DNA of 64,000 nt from Bin103 sp002238925 (lineage in GTDB: Bacteria; Spirochaetota; Spirochaetia; SZUA-6; Bin103): NCBI GenBank assembly GCA_965208065.1, contig OZ242313.1, forward strand, positions 186,001 to 250,000. Reading direction: 5' to 3'. The notes under the pieces were generated by a model. The model searched no databases and was not told where the DNA came from. It was given only the letters and a program-made list of their open reading frames with translations. The translations under genes and the position numbers were made by a program. Position 1 is the first letter of the stretch. Every line of letters starts with the position of its first letter. This document shows, piece by piece, positions 1-8,276 of the stretch.

Positions 1-862
1 GGACGGCGTCGCCGAACATGTTGAGGCTGTAGACCACCACAGTCAGGCACACACCCGGCCAGATCGCCAGCCACGGCGCCATCTCCATGTACACCCGCCC
101 CTCCCGGCTCAGCATGCCTCCCCAGCTCGGCACGCCGACCGGCAGACCGAACCCCAGGAAGCTCAGCGACGCCTCCGAGATGATCACGCCGCCGATGTTG
201 ATGCTGAAGATCACGATTACCGGCGCCGCGATGTTGGGCAACACGTGGCGCACTAGCACGGTCCACCTGGAGCAGCCGATCGCATCCGCGGCCTGAAAGA
301 AGGCGCTCTCCTTGACCGCGATCACGGCGCTGCGGGTGATGCGCGAACCGCCGATGCCGCCCGATATGCCCAGCACCAGGATGATCTGCAGCAGCCCCTT
401 GCCGGCGATCGACATGACGGTGAGCAGGATCAGCAACCCCGGAAACGCCATCCAGGCATCCACGAACCGCTGCACGAAGAGGTCCAGCCTGCCGCCGAAG
501 AATCCCGACGTGCCGCCGATCAGCACCGCCACCACCACGTTCAGGGCGGTTGCCGTGAGCCCGACGAACAGCGACAGCCGCGCCCCGTAGATGAGGCGGC
601 TCAGCAGGTCGCGCCCCAACTGGTCGGTACCCAGCAGGTAGCGCAGCGTGGCGCCGCTCAGGCGGTCCACCGGGTGCACCTCGAACGACGGATAGGGCGC
701 CAACGCATCGGCGAAGATCGCCACCAGGATCAACACCAGCACCACGATGCCGCAGGCGGTGCCGAGCGGCTTCTCCTTCCATAGCCTGACGAAGAACTCC
801 GCGAACGCATTGCGCCGCCGGGGCGCGGCCCGCGGCGTTGGTGTTTCCGTGGCGCGGCTCAT
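1..862 (-). CDS. ABC transporter permease, DppC/OppC type (3' end cut by window edge)
   Basis: Inner-membrane permease of a peptide/oligopeptide-type ABC importer. The ATG at 862 follows the stop codon of the upstream permease with no gap. About 287 codons are visible and the C-terminus lies beyond the left edge. A short cytoplasmic N-terminus rich in Arg/Pro precedes a first hydrophobic segment; then come the family's GTDQLGRDLLSR stretch, several more membrane segments and the cytoplasmic EAA-type loop (about ESAFFQAADAIG), all in the order expected for DppC. It is the third gene of a set with a binding protein (1940-3757) and a DppB partner (863-1819). Family assignment is firm; substrate is not known, as such importers carry peptides, sugars or other solutes. 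Confidence 0.9.
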   Translation of the reverse strand, partial: MSRATETPTPRAAPRRRNAFAEFFVRLWKEKPLGTACGIVVLVLILVAIFADALAPYPSFEVHPVDRLSGATLRYLLGTDQLGRDLLSRLIYGARLSLFVGLTATALNVVVAVLIGGTSGFFGGRLDLFVQRFVDAWMAFPGLLILLTVMSIAGKGLLQIILVLGISGGIGGSRITRSAVIAVKESAFFQAADAIGCSRWTVLVRHVLPNIAAPVIVIFSINIGGVIISEASLSFLGFGLPVGVPSWGGMLSREGRVYMEMAPWLAIWPGVCLTVVVYSLNMFGDAV

Positions 863-1819
863 CTAACTGTACCGCACGCGCGGGTCCAGGAACGCGTACA
901 CCAGGTCGATGACGAGATTGTTCAGCATCACGGCGGCGGCGAAGAACAGGTTGACGCCGGACACCAGCGGGTAGTCGCGGCTGGTCAGCGCGGTCACGGT
1001 CAGGCGCCCCAGCCCCGGCAGGTTGAAGATGTTCTCCATGATCACCGAGCCGCCCACCAGGATCGGCAACTGCGCGCCGATCAGGGTGACGATCGGGATG
1101 AACGCGTTCTTGATCGCGTGTTGCACCACCACTGCCCGCTCGCGGAGCCCCTTGGACCAGGCGGTCCTGATGTAGTCCTGGCGCAGCACCTCCAGCATCA
1201 TGGTGCGCGTCATGCGCATGGTGGTCGCCGACAGCGCCGTGCCCAGAATCAGGCTGGGAATGATGAACATGGCAATGTTTCCCGCCGGGTCCTTGGCGAA
1301 CGGAACCCACTCCATCGGCGGCGACCAGCCCCACCAGATCGCCGGGAAGATCATCACCATGATGCCGAGCCAGAAGTTTGGCGTGGCCAGGCCGATGACG
1401 GCGATGGTGCGGCCCGCGTAGTCGGCGGCCGTGTCCTGGCGCATCGCCGAGTAGATGCCGACCGGCAGCGCGATTACCTGCGCGATCACCAGTGAGATCA
1501 CGCCGAGCTGCAGGGTTACCGGCAGGGTGGCCAGGATGCGCTCCTCGACCGCATAGTCGCCGAACAGCGACTTGCCGAGGGTGCCGCGCAGGAGGATGCC
1601 CTCCATCCAGCGCCCATACTGCACGTGCACCGGCACGTCCAAGCCCAGCATGCGCATGAACGCCTCGCGGTCGATCTGCATGTTCATGGCTTCGAACTGG
1701 GACTCGATCAGGTCCAGTACGTCGCCCGGCAGGAACCGGACCAGCAGAAAGACGATGACGCTCACGATCCACAGGGTCGGGATCAGCAGCAGCAACCGCC
1801 GGATGATATAGGCTCTCAC
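863..1819 (-). CDS. ABC transporter permease, DppB/OppB type
   Basis: A 318-residue inner-membrane permease, the usual length for DppB-like subunits. The N-terminus has the family's RRLLLLIPTLWIVSV first membrane helix followed by FLPGD. A long periplasmic loop follows, then five further hydrophobic segments, an EAA loop near residues 205-245 (VLRQDYIRTAWSKGL), and the typical end LDPRVRYS. It lies 120 bp downstream of the binding protein gene, with a terminator-like hairpin between them, and abuts the DppC-like gene. It should form the membrane channel heterodimer with that gene. No ATPase gene is visible on this side; it may lie left of the window. Confidence 0.93.
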   Translation of the reverse strand: MRAYIIRRLLLLIPTLWIVSVIVFLLVRFLPGDVLDLIESQFEAMNMQIDREAFMRMLGLDVPVHVQYGRWMEGILLRGTLGKSLFGDYAVEERILATLPVTLQLGVISLVIAQVIALPVGIYSAMRQDTAADYAGRTIAVIGLATPNFWLGIMVMIFPAIWWGWSPPMEWVPFAKDPAGNIAMFIIPSLILGTALSATTMRMTRTMMLEVLRQDYIRTAWSKGLRERAVVVQHAIKNAFIPIVTLIGAQLPILVGGSVIMENIFNLPGLGRLTVTALTSRDYPLVSGVNLFFAAAVMLNNLVIDLVYAFLDPRVRYS

Positions 1820-1870
1820 GCGACCGATCTCATCGTCTCATCGTGCACAGGCTCGCTGGATCAGCATGGC

Positions 1871-1905
1871 AAAAAAGGGGCTGAAGGCGTTCGCCCTCAG
1901 CCCCC
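1871..1905 (-). terminator. Hairpin plus T-run between binding protein and permease genes
   Basis: On the minus strand a GC-rich stem (GGGGGCTGAGGGCG paired with CGCCTTCAGCCCC) is followed by TTTTTT, the standard form of an intrinsic terminator. It lies after the binding-protein stop (1940) and before the permease start (1819). It probably cuts transcription so that the binding protein is made in excess over the membrane subunits. Confidence 0.85.
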
Positions 1906-1939
1906 GTGCCAGTCATGGGCAAGGTCTGACTCCAGCCAG

Positions 1940-3757
1940 CTAGTGTCCCATTTCCGTCTTCAGCTCCTGGTCGATCCACAGGCGGGAGAAGACGACCATG
2001 TTCTGCATGCCGCCGAAGCCGCCCTCGGCGTTGTAGCCGGTCACCCACGGCTGGTGCACGGTGAACGCCGGAGCCAACGGCCCCCAGATCTGCCAGTGCT
2101 GCTCGACGACACGATAGTCCATTTTCTTGACCAGCTCATACGCCTCCTCCAGGCTGTCGGAGGCGAAGGCGGCATCGTACCATTCGTTAAACTGGGCGTC
2201 GTCGACGCCGGACCGGTTCCCGGCATTGCCACCTTGAAACCAAGTCATTTGCCACAACGGATCCGCCTTGACTCCCGCAAGTCCCGAGGTCAAACCAAAA
2301 TCAAACGCTTTGTGTCTAGCCGAACGTTCTGTGTTGGTAGGTGTCTCGACAACCACATCAACGCCAATCTCACGCCAGTATGCTGCCTGTAATTCCGTCC
2401 AACTCACATCATAGCGCGAGAAGTGCATGTACGCGGTCGTGAACCTGAAGCCGTCGGCACCGCGCGGATAGCCGGCCTCATCGAGCAGCTTCTCGGCCAT
2501 TTCCGGGTCATACCGGTAGTATTGCCGGATCTCTTCCGGCCACTCTTCGAACGGGATCATGTAGTCCTGGAACTCCCGGCCGACCAGTCCCCGCGGAATC
2601 GTATCGGCATAGCCTCTGAAGTAGGTATCGTTCATCGACTCGAGGTCCATCGCCAACTGCATGGCGCGGCGCACCCGGATGTCGGTGTACGGGCTCCCCT
2701 CCGTCTGGTTCATCGAGGTAACGGAATTCGACCGCTCCGACCACGTGTGTATCACCAGCTCGGGGTTGGTCTCCTGCAGGCTCACTGCCTGGTCGATCGA
2801 GTTCAACTGCGAGGCGCCCGGCCAGCCGATGAAGTCGATCTTGCCGGAACGCAGGCCCGCCAGCATGGTAGCCACTTCACTAATTTCGAGGCCCTTCATC
2901 TCGTCGATATAAGGCAACTGGTTCTCGGGGTACTTCTCGTCGTGGCGCCAGTGGTTGGGATTCCTGGTCCAGGTGATCGACACCTGCGGAACCAGGTCCG
3001 TGATCATGTAAGGCCCGGTGCCCACCACCGTGCGCCAATCCGCCATGTCGCCGTGCTCGTCGATCACCTCGCGCGGATGGATGGCCATGCTGTACCAGTC
3101 CAGGATCACCCCCAGGGCGATGAGCCGCGGTTCGGTCAGCTTCATGACCAGCGTCCGCTCGTCGGTGGCCTCCACCGATTCCCAAGGCAGCGATACCAGG
3201 CTGCCGCCTCCCGGGGAAGGCTCCGCGTCACTGAACTCGGTCCCCGACAACTTGTTTCCCAGAATGCGCTGAAAGGAATACTCCGCATCGGTGGCGGTCA
3301 GTTCGCGCCCGTTCACCGGCGGCTTGTCATGCCAGTGGATGCCCGAGCGGATGTTGAACACGTAGGTCGTGGGGTCAGGCTGTTCCCAGCTTTCCGCCAC
3401 CGCCCCGGTCAGGGCGTACAGGGGCGCCATGTAGCCGGTGAGAAAGGGATAGATGTTGCGATCGATTGCCCAGTCCACCATGGCCAGCTTCTCCAGCACG
3501 CCGCTGGTGATGTAGAGCGATCCGGGGCCGCCGCTGTAGGGGTCGGTGTCGCGGTCGACGTTGTGCTTGAGGACCTGGGTAATGGTGCCGCCGTACTGCG
3601 GCGCGACCACTACCTTGCCGGTAACCGGATCGGTCACGTATTCCTTGTCGGCCCTGGTCGCCGGTTGCTCTGCCTCGGCAGCCGCCCACAGGCCGGTCGC
3701 GGCAAGAACGAGACCAGCCAGCACGGCCAAGCACGTTCGGTACGTTGCGAATCTCAT
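1940..3757 (-). CDS. Extracellular solute-binding protein, family 5 (peptide/oligopeptide type)
   Basis: A 605-residue secreted binding protein for the adjacent importer. I place the start at 3757 because AAGGAGAG lies about 6 nt upstream; an in-frame ATG nine codons earlier has no such site. Residues 1-26 form a signal peptide ending in an Ala/Glu-rich stretch (LWAAAEAEQ), a style common in spirochaete binding proteins. The mature part follows the SBP_bac_5 pattern: an early lipid/peptide-binding lobe with NIRSGIHWHDKPP, the central GTGPYMI element, and a C-terminal lobe ending in a WGPLAPAF region. The terminator at 1871-1905 follows it, then two permeases. The substrate cannot be read from sequence. 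Confidence 0.93.
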   Translation of the reverse strand: MRFATYRTCLAVLAGLVLAATGLWAAAEAEQPATRADKEYVTDPVTGKVVVAPQYGGTITQVLKHNVDRDTDPYSGGPGSLYITSGVLEKLAMVDWAIDRNIYPFLTGYMAPLYALTGAVAESWEQPDPTTYVFNIRSGIHWHDKPPVNGRELTATDAEYSFQRILGNKLSGTEFSDAEPSPGGGSLVSLPWESVEATDERTLVMKLTEPRLIALGVILDWYSMAIHPREVIDEHGDMADWRTVVGTGPYMITDLVPQVSITWTRNPNHWRHDEKYPENQLPYIDEMKGLEISEVATMLAGLRSGKIDFIGWPGASQLNSIDQAVSLQETNPELVIHTWSERSNSVTSMNQTEGSPYTDIRVRRAMQLAMDLESMNDTYFRGYADTIPRGLVGREFQDYMIPFEEWPEEIRQYYRYDPEMAEKLLDEAGYPRGADGFRFTTAYMHFSRYDVSWTELQAAYWREIGVDVVVETPTNTERSARHKAFDFGLTSGLAGVKADPLWQMTWFQGGNAGNRSGVDDAQFNEWYDAAFASDSLEEAYELVKKMDYRVVEQHWQIWGPLAPAFTVHQPWVTGYNAEGGFGGMQNMVVFSRLWIDQELKTEMGH

Positions 3758-3828
3758 CAGATTTCTCTCCTTCTTCGAGAGCACTCGGCGAACTGCTCCC
3801 CTCGCCCGCTCTCGAAGGCCGGCTTCCA

Positions 3829-3855
3829 GGCCGGTTAGGCCGGTTAGGCCGGTTA
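3829..3855. repeat. Three tandem copies of a 9-bp unit
   Basis: GGCCGGTTA is repeated three times head to tail just upstream of the binding-protein gene; a GGCCGG also occurs a few bases earlier. It could be an operator-like or slippage-made array; no function is shown. Confidence 0.85.
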
Positions 3856-4151
3856 CTGGCCAGGCGAAAGGGCACTCGGTATTGAGCTACACTCGCACCT
3901 CCTTACACGCATGCACGCGCCGGCCGCCCTGCTCGCGTTTCGGAATGTGCAACGAAACGGCAGGTGCAGGGTCGTCGGCGAAGCAGAGATTGTGATTGGC
4001 CGACGACGCCGGCATGGTTGAATGGCTCAAATGCGGCACACGGAGCCGAGCGCGGCGACCGTGCAGGGGTTGGACGAAATGCGGTGAAGGAGGCGCTCGG
4101 CGAGCGGTAGGACCGCCAGCGGAGCGGTCAGTCACCGGGTGCTCGGTTTTC

Positions 4152-4259
4152 GACGGAGCAGGACGGAGCAGGACGGAGCAGGACGGAGCAGGACGGAGCA
4201 GGACGGAGCAGGACGGAGCAGGACGGAGCAGGACGGAGCAGGACGGAGCAGGACGGAGC
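4152..4259. repeat. Eleven-copy 10-bp tandem repeat
   Basis: The unit GACGGAGCAG is repeated about 10.8 times without a mismatch. A 10-bp period is one helical turn, so any site in the unit is presented on the same face of the helix. Because 10 is not a multiple of 3, all three frames stay open on the array and give spurious 10-residue peptide repeats. Confidence 0.97.
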
Positions 4260-4387
4260 TAGCGTTTGCAGTTATCGCGCGGCTATGGCGGGTTGTATCT
4301 ATCATCGCGCTCATTACGTGTGTCCTCCTCCCAACGCCCCACAATACCACACTCCCGGCAACCGTCAAGCACGTTGGTGGGACCCAA

Positions 4388-6224
4388 ATCCTCGCCTAAG
4401 GTCGCCATGGCCCGCCGGTAGCGCGCGCGGGCCATGGAACAGGGCGGCGGCGAGCCCGCGGAAGGGTCCGACGCCGAGCAGAGTCGGATTTTGGGTGGAC
4501 GGCGCGGGGGAAACGACCTCAGAAGCTCGCAACAGGCGATTCGGAGCGAGCTACGCACCCGGATCGCCGGTGCTCGGCGCGTAGCGCTGCCTTCGGTGAT
4601 GCTGGGGTGGCGGTGAATGGGTTATAGAGAACGGTGGGCGGCGCGCTATCCGCTAGGCCGCACGCGGCCAGGGCTTGGTGCGCGAAGCTTGGGTAGGTAG
4701 CCGGAACACCTTCCATACCGCCTCGATGCGCGCGATGGTCTGCTCGGAGGCACACAGCCGCAGCCGCATCACGCAGTTGTTGCGGTTCATGCGTCCGGCA
4801 ACGTGCACCAGCAGCAAGCGGTACTTTTTGAAGCGCGCGGTGCGCTCCTCGGGGCTGAGGCACAGACCCTTGATCGCGCTGGCGATGTTGTAGCTCAGGA
4901 TCGCCAGCTTCAACCACGCCGCGTTGACCGCGAACCGTTGGCTCGGCATGTGGCCGGCCGCCAGACCATTCTTGAGTTCGTCGTGGGCGTGCTCGACGGT
5001 GCCGGCTTTCTCCCGGTGCCACTGCAGCAAACGAACAGCATCCCAATCCAGATTGGTCACCACCGCGTGATGGTGGCGATCAGAGCCGTCGGCGAACAAC
5101 ACGCCCTGTGCCTTCAGCAGCCGCAGACCGACATAGCGTAACGGCTGAGTGTGCTTGTGCTCCGACTTCTTGGACGGTACGTAGACCACCTCCGCCCACT
5201 GCCGCATGGTGCCGTCGGGCTCAGTGTCGAACGTCGTCCACTCTTGCTCCGGGAGTGCGGCGATGGTGTTCGCCAACTGCGGACTCATGACCGCGCTGAC
5301 GGCGAAGCCGATGCGCCCCCCCGGCTCCTGCTGTCGCTGTGCGGAACTGAGCCAGTCCAGCAGATCGTGCTCATAGCAGGCACTGTCGCCACGGAAGTAG
5401 CGCTCGTTGACCGTCTCCGGCAGCGCCTCGAAGGCCATCTGGCAACAACTCAGCGGTTCCTGGTGGGCCGGTACGTTGCCGTCGCGGAACTGGTCGGCGA
5501 CGACCAGGTCGGCTTCCGCCCACAGCGCGATCATCGGCTGGTAGCCTCGCCCGCCCTGGTAGTGAGCGTAAGCGGCCTTCTTGTGCGATTCGACGATGGT
5601 GGCGTCCTGGTCGATGGTGGCGATGCTCAGCCGTTGGCCATGCTGCTCGTAGAGTGCGGCGATACGGTGAACGCCGCCAGCGAGCACCTGCTGCAAGCCC
5701 TGCACCGGGGCGCTCGAGGGCACGATGAAACTCAATTGTTGCTCGCGTGCCGGGCGCCGCTGTTCCAACGACTGGTCGTGGAACCGGTCAAGGAAGCCGC
5801 GCAGTGCCGTGGGCTTGGGAGGCTGATAGCCCAAACCGCGTTCGAGACAGGTGTCGGCGGCGAGTAGGTGCACGTCATCGGGGCAGTCGCCACCGATGGT
5901 CTGCAGCATCAGGATGGTCTCGATCATCTGGTCTTCGCTGAAACCGCGGCGGCGCTCGCGCAGTTGCAGATGGTCAGAGATCAGATCCGGGAAGCCGAGG
6001 GAGCGGAATACGCGGGAGGTGGCAAGAGCGCCGGCGTGCGGGCTGGCGGCTTCGCGGAGGGGAGCGGTATCGAGTTGGAAGGGGGTTTTGGCCATGAGCG
6101 GGAGACGAGCAGGCATAGCAAACAAAGAATAGATGGCCTATAACACAAAGTCCAGCCTACATCGACCCCAATTGCATATTTCGACGAAGGTTCCTTCACT
6201 TTGTGCCATTCGCTAGGCGAGGAT
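4388..6224 (-). mobile_element. IS1380-family-like insertion sequence
   Basis: One DDE transposase gene lies between imperfect terminal inverted repeats. The left end (4382-4398) and the reverse complement of the right end (6214-6230) agree at 15 of 17 positions, with an uninterrupted shared core ATCCTCGCCTA. The outermost bases are uncertain by a few nucleotides, since the flanks are G-rich and no unambiguous target duplication can be read; GGGA is a possible one. The length of about 1.84 kb fits the family. An 8-bp inverted pair (CACAAAGT / ACTTTGTG) lies between the transposase start and the right end. The 265 bp downstream of the transposase (4388-4652) show no gene. Confidence 0.8.
4653..6116 (-). 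CDS. IS1380-family DDE transposase
   Basis: A 487-residue transposase that cuts and joins the ends of the surrounding element. The DDE triad is recognisable: TIDQDAT near residue 170, RGDSA near 243 and HDELKNG near 380, with the spacing and neighbouring words of the IS1380 group (for example GGRGYQPMIALWAEA after the first Asp). I use the ATG at 6116; a TTG three codons upstream is also in frame. No frameshift or stop interrupts it, so it may be active. The C-terminal region after the catalytic Glu is Arg-rich. Confidence 0.92.
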   Translation of the reverse strand: MPARLPLMAKTPFQLDTAPLREAASPHAGALATSRVFRSLGFPDLISDHLQLRERRRGFSEDQMIETILMLQTIGGDCPDDVHLLAADTCLERGLGYQPPKPTALRGFLDRFHDQSLEQRRPAREQQLSFIVPSSAPVQGLQQVLAGGVHRIAALYEQHGQRLSIATIDQDATIVESHKKAAYAHYQGGRGYQPMIALWAEADLVVADQFRDGNVPAHQEPLSCCQMAFEALPETVNERYFRGDSACYEHDLLDWLSSAQRQQEPGGRIGFAVSAVMSPQLANTIAALPEQEWTTFDTEPDGTMRQWAEVVYVPSKKSEHKHTQPLRYVGLRLLKAQGVLFADGSDRHHHAVVTNLDWDAVRLLQWHREKAGTVEHAHDELKNGLAAGHMPSQRFAVNAAWLKLAILSYNIASAIKGLCLSPEERTARFKKYRLLLVHVAGRMNRNNCVMRLRLCASEQTIARIEAVWKVFRLPTQASRTKPWPRAA

Positions 6225-6446
6225 CAGGGTGGGAGGGAGTGGGAGGGAGTGCGAAAGACGGCAAAGGCGGTTGACAAGATCAGGCCGCTACGGACTCACA
6301 TCCGCCGCGGCCCTGAGTTGAGCGATGCGCGCGCCGGCGTGCATCAGTCCGCCCAACCGGCCCAACCGCTCAACAAGTTCCAGAATGACTGAGCGTGTTA
6401 AGCGGCTTGTGCCAAAAATCTGGCGGAAATCCAGAAACAAATCGGG

Positions 6447-6469
6447 GGTAGTGCGTCAGTTTGAAACCG
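6447..6469. repeat. Left terminal inverted repeat of the R-M transposon
   Basis: Perfect 23-bp inverted match to 9178-9200, preceded by AAATCGGG (6439-6446), the left copy of the target duplication. Confidence 0.97.
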
Positions 6470-6532
6470 GAGCCTGATATTTCAGACTGCAACGGCTTGA
6501 CACGCCGGGCCATGCCAAGTACTCATTTCACT

Positions 6533-6763
6533 ATGATTGGACCGAACGGAGAGAAACGACCGTCCGACGTGATCGCCAACGCGGTGCACGTCGCGAAGAT
6601 CGCCACCGGGGAAATCGAGGAAGAGTACGTCGATCAGGAGAAGAGCGCCGGCGGCCGCAAGGGCGGCGAGGCGCGGGCCAGCCGGTTGACGCCCGAGCAA
6701 CGCCGCGAGATTGCCCAGAAGGCCGCCGCCGCTCGATGGGCTGGTCGCCAGACGGACGAGTGA
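6533..6763 (+). CDS. Small KGG-motif hypothetical protein
   Basis: A 76-residue basic protein, using the ATG at 6533 (MIGPNGEKRPSDV); an ATG at 6512 is also in frame, and a TTG inside the inverted repeat is unlikely. The N-terminal half has the pattern RPSDVIANAVHVAKIATGE. The C-terminal half has GGRKGGEARASRLTPEQRRE followed by an Ala/Arg helix, a pattern I know from small conserved proteins of unknown function, often next to mobile genes. It overlaps the start of the methyltransferase by 4 bp (GTGA), so the two are probably co-translated. It may bind nucleic acid or regulate the R-M genes; that is inference. Confidence 0.6.
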   Translation: MIGPNGEKRPSDVIANAVHVAKIATGEIEEEYVDQEKSAGGRKGGEARASRLTPEQRREIAQKAAAARWAGRQTDE

Positions 6764-7449
6764 GCGACACAGAGTACCAGCCGCTGAGCAGCATCTGGAC
6801 CGGCACTGACTGCGAGTTGCTGGATGAGTTGCTGCGCTTCTACCCGGTCATCGAGCCGGACCCGATCCTTGACGCCACCTACAACACCGGGCGGATCTGG
6901 AACGGAACGGATCGCCCAATCGTCTCGATGGACATAGACCCCCAGTACGGCACGGATATCGTGGCCGACAACCGCGAGATGCCGGGCGTCGAAGATGATT
7001 CGTATGCGGTGGTGGTCTACGATCCGCCGCACGTCGGCCCCCAGGGCCGCGACAAGAGCTGCAAGCGGTTCGACGTGGACTTCGGCGCCACCATGGCTTG
7101 CGGCAAGGAGCACGGGTGGACGTTGAGCTACCTGTACCCGCCGTTTCTCAAACAGGCGATGCGGGTGTTGAAGCCAGAGGGGCTGCTGCTGGCGAAGATC
7201 ACCGACATGGTGAACAGCCACCGGAACCAGTGGGCGCACGTGGACTTCATGACGATGGCGGCGGCCGCCGGATTCACGGTATGCGACCTCATCATCAAGA
7301 TCAGGAACGGTCCGATGCGATCCACCAAGTGGAAGCGGGCGCGCCACGCGCGCAAGCGTCACTGCTTCTGGATCATCTGCAGAAAGAGCGATCGCTGCGA
7401 GCCGCGCGTTACTTGGGCGGATACAGTTCGTTCCACGAACTCGTCTTGA
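6760..7449 (+). CDS. DNA N4-cytosine/N6-adenine methyltransferase
   Basis: A 229-residue amino-methyltransferase (GTG start at 6760, overlapping the previous stop as GTGA; an ATG at 6736 is the alternative). It shows an S-adenosylmethionine motif I region (DATYNTGRIW), SMDIDP, and the catalytic motif IV as VVYDPPHVG, a DPPH variant of DPPY. A later MRVLKPEGLLLAK segment is typical of class I methyltransferases. It is the likely protective enzyme for the restriction endonuclease encoded convergently, with which its 3' end overlaps by 41 bp. The recognition sequence cannot be read. The best-known Eco29kI system uses a C5-cytosine enzyme, so this pairing differs. Confidence 0.85.
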   Translation: MSDTEYQPLSSIWTGTDCELLDELLRFYPVIEPDPILDATYNTGRIWNGTDRPIVSMDIDPQYGTDIVADNREMPGVEDDSYAVVVYDPPHVGPQGRDKSCKRFDVDFGATMACGKEHGWTLSYLYPPFLKQAMRVLKPEGLLLAKITDMVNSHRNQWAHVDFMTMAAAAGFTVCDLIIKIRNGPMRSTKWKRARHARKRHCFWIICRKSDRCEPRVTWADTVRSTNSS

Positions 7450-7852
7450 TACCGGGGCGTCCTCGGCCAGGTACGTTGCTACCGAACCCGCTGCCATTCC
7501 ACGCCGGGCTATAGTGCTCGATCAGCGATAGCTCGGCGGCCCACACCCACCATTCGCTGACGAACGTCAGGTATCGGCACTGCATATCGCCCACGTCGAT
7601 ATTCTGGCGCCCGTCGATCTTGCGACGATGCGTGCCCAGACGGTTGCGCAGCGTTCGGGGCGTCTTGAACAGGCCGCTGGCCTTGCCGACGTAGACCAGG
7701 GTGCCGTGATGGTAGAGCGCATAGATGCCGCTTTCACGCGGCGCCTCACCGTCCGCGAGGGACAGCAACGGGCTGGCTTCCAGCTTCTCGACCACCTGCT
7801 CACGGATGCCGCGGTCAAGGTCGAACGCGAATCGGTGGGGATCATCGCTCAT
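7409..7852 (-). CDS. Eco29kI-like GIY-YIG restriction endonuclease
   Basis: A 147-residue endonuclease (ATG at 7852; ATG at 7861 also possible). The GIY-YIG fold is visible as GIYALY and VYVGKA about 12 residues apart, then the Arg-containing helix LRNRLGTHRR and the catalytic Glu and Asn in ELSLIEHYSPAWN. The tail FGSNVPGRGR...W...YP closely matches the end of Eco29kI, whose known target is CCGCGG. It is shorter than Eco29kI (214 residues), lacking mainly N-terminal and C-terminal extensions. It is encoded opposite to the methyltransferase, tail to tail. Function is well supported; the actual target site is not. Confidence 0.88.
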   Translation of the reverse strand: MSDDPHRFAFDLDRGIREQVVEKLEASPLLSLADGEAPRESGIYALYHHGTLVYVGKASGLFKTPRTLRNRLGTHRRKIDGRQNIDVGDMQCRYLTFVSEWWVWAAELSLIEHYSPAWNGSGFGSNVPGRGRPGIKTSSWNELYPPK

Positions 7853-7915
7853 GGTCGGCATCTTACCGAGTTGGGGCTTGCAGCGCGATGATACAAGTGA
7901 TACGCTCCACTGTTC

Positions 7916-7942
7916 GTAACTCAATGCCACGCATTGAATTAC
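7916..7942. promoter_or_regulatory. Inverted repeat upstream of the restriction gene
   Basis: GTAACTCAATG and CATTGAATTAC form an 11-bp stem with one mismatch around a 5-nt loop, 64 bp upstream of the restriction-gene start. It is suited to a dimeric regulator or an RNA hairpin. No regulator is known. Confidence 0.5.
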
Positions 7943-7980
7943 GAGGCTTTGCGGAGGTCAAAGCTATGCTCCGTAAAGAC

Positions 7981-8014
7981 GTAGAGCCTGCCGGTGACGC
8001 CCGACAGGCTCTAC
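7981..8014. promoter_or_regulatory. 10-bp perfect hairpin between R-M and transposase genes
   Basis: GTAGAGCCTG pairs perfectly with CAGGCTCTAC across a 14-nt loop. There is no T-run, so it is not a classic intrinsic terminator on either strand. It could shield the transposase from read-through or act as an operator. Confidence 0.5.
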
Positions 8015-8103
8015 TACTACCAGCGCTTGAAAGCACCAAGCGAGGCCGCTGGCCGAATAATCGACCACTCCCTTGTTGCTGTCAAGCGCGATTGGAGGTG
8101 GTC

Positions 8104-8259
8104 ATGGCTACGCTGCTGATCATCGAACGGTGGGTGGTATGCCCAATCTGTCATACCCGGCAAAGGCTCACTCCCGCGCCCAAGTACCCCTGTCGCTGTT
8201 GCGGCCACCCGCTCAATACCTTTTCAGAAGTCACGAAATACTTGACTCGCGAGTCGTAA
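8104..8259 (+). CDS. 51-residue zinc-ribbon protein, IS1 InsA-like N-terminal part
   Basis: A short ORF with a strong ribosome-binding site (GGAGGTGG, 3 nt before the ATG). It encodes two cysteine pairs, CPIC and CRCC, in a zinc-ribbon arrangement. IS1 InsA has a zinc finger followed by a helix-turn-helix; here the ribbon is separate, and the transposase that follows begins directly with the helix-turn-helix. The ORF ends 17 bp before the transposase ATG and lies in the -1-related frame. The transposase frame is itself open upstream to about 8073. This may be a split DNA-binding subunit or the first part of a frameshift product. Confidence 0.65.
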   Translation: MATLLIIERWVVCPICHTRQRLTPAPKYPCRCCGHPLNTFSEVTKYLTRES

Positions 8260-8276
8260 GGCAGTACTATTTCAAC

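Larger units (their letters stand above)
3758..4387. other. Intergenic region, no credible gene
   Basis: About 630 bp between the binding-protein start and the IS1380-type element. It holds a triple 9-bp repeat, a 9-bp inverted repeat (GTCGTCGGC at 3971-3979 and GCCGACGAC at 3999-4007), and an 11-copy 10-bp tandem array. Open frames here are low-complexity products of the repeat. The first part (3758-3830) must carry the ribosome-binding site and promoter of the binding-protein gene, but I see no clear -35/-10 pair. Confidence 0.6.

Noticed and set aside
4152..4259. Tandem array considered as a CRISPR array
   Set aside because: The units are 10 bp with no spacers and no cas genes are near.
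4132..4399. Short open frames across the 10-bp repeat on both strands
   Set aside because: They consist mainly of repeat-derived 10-residue periods, present in every frame, with no ribosome-binding site.
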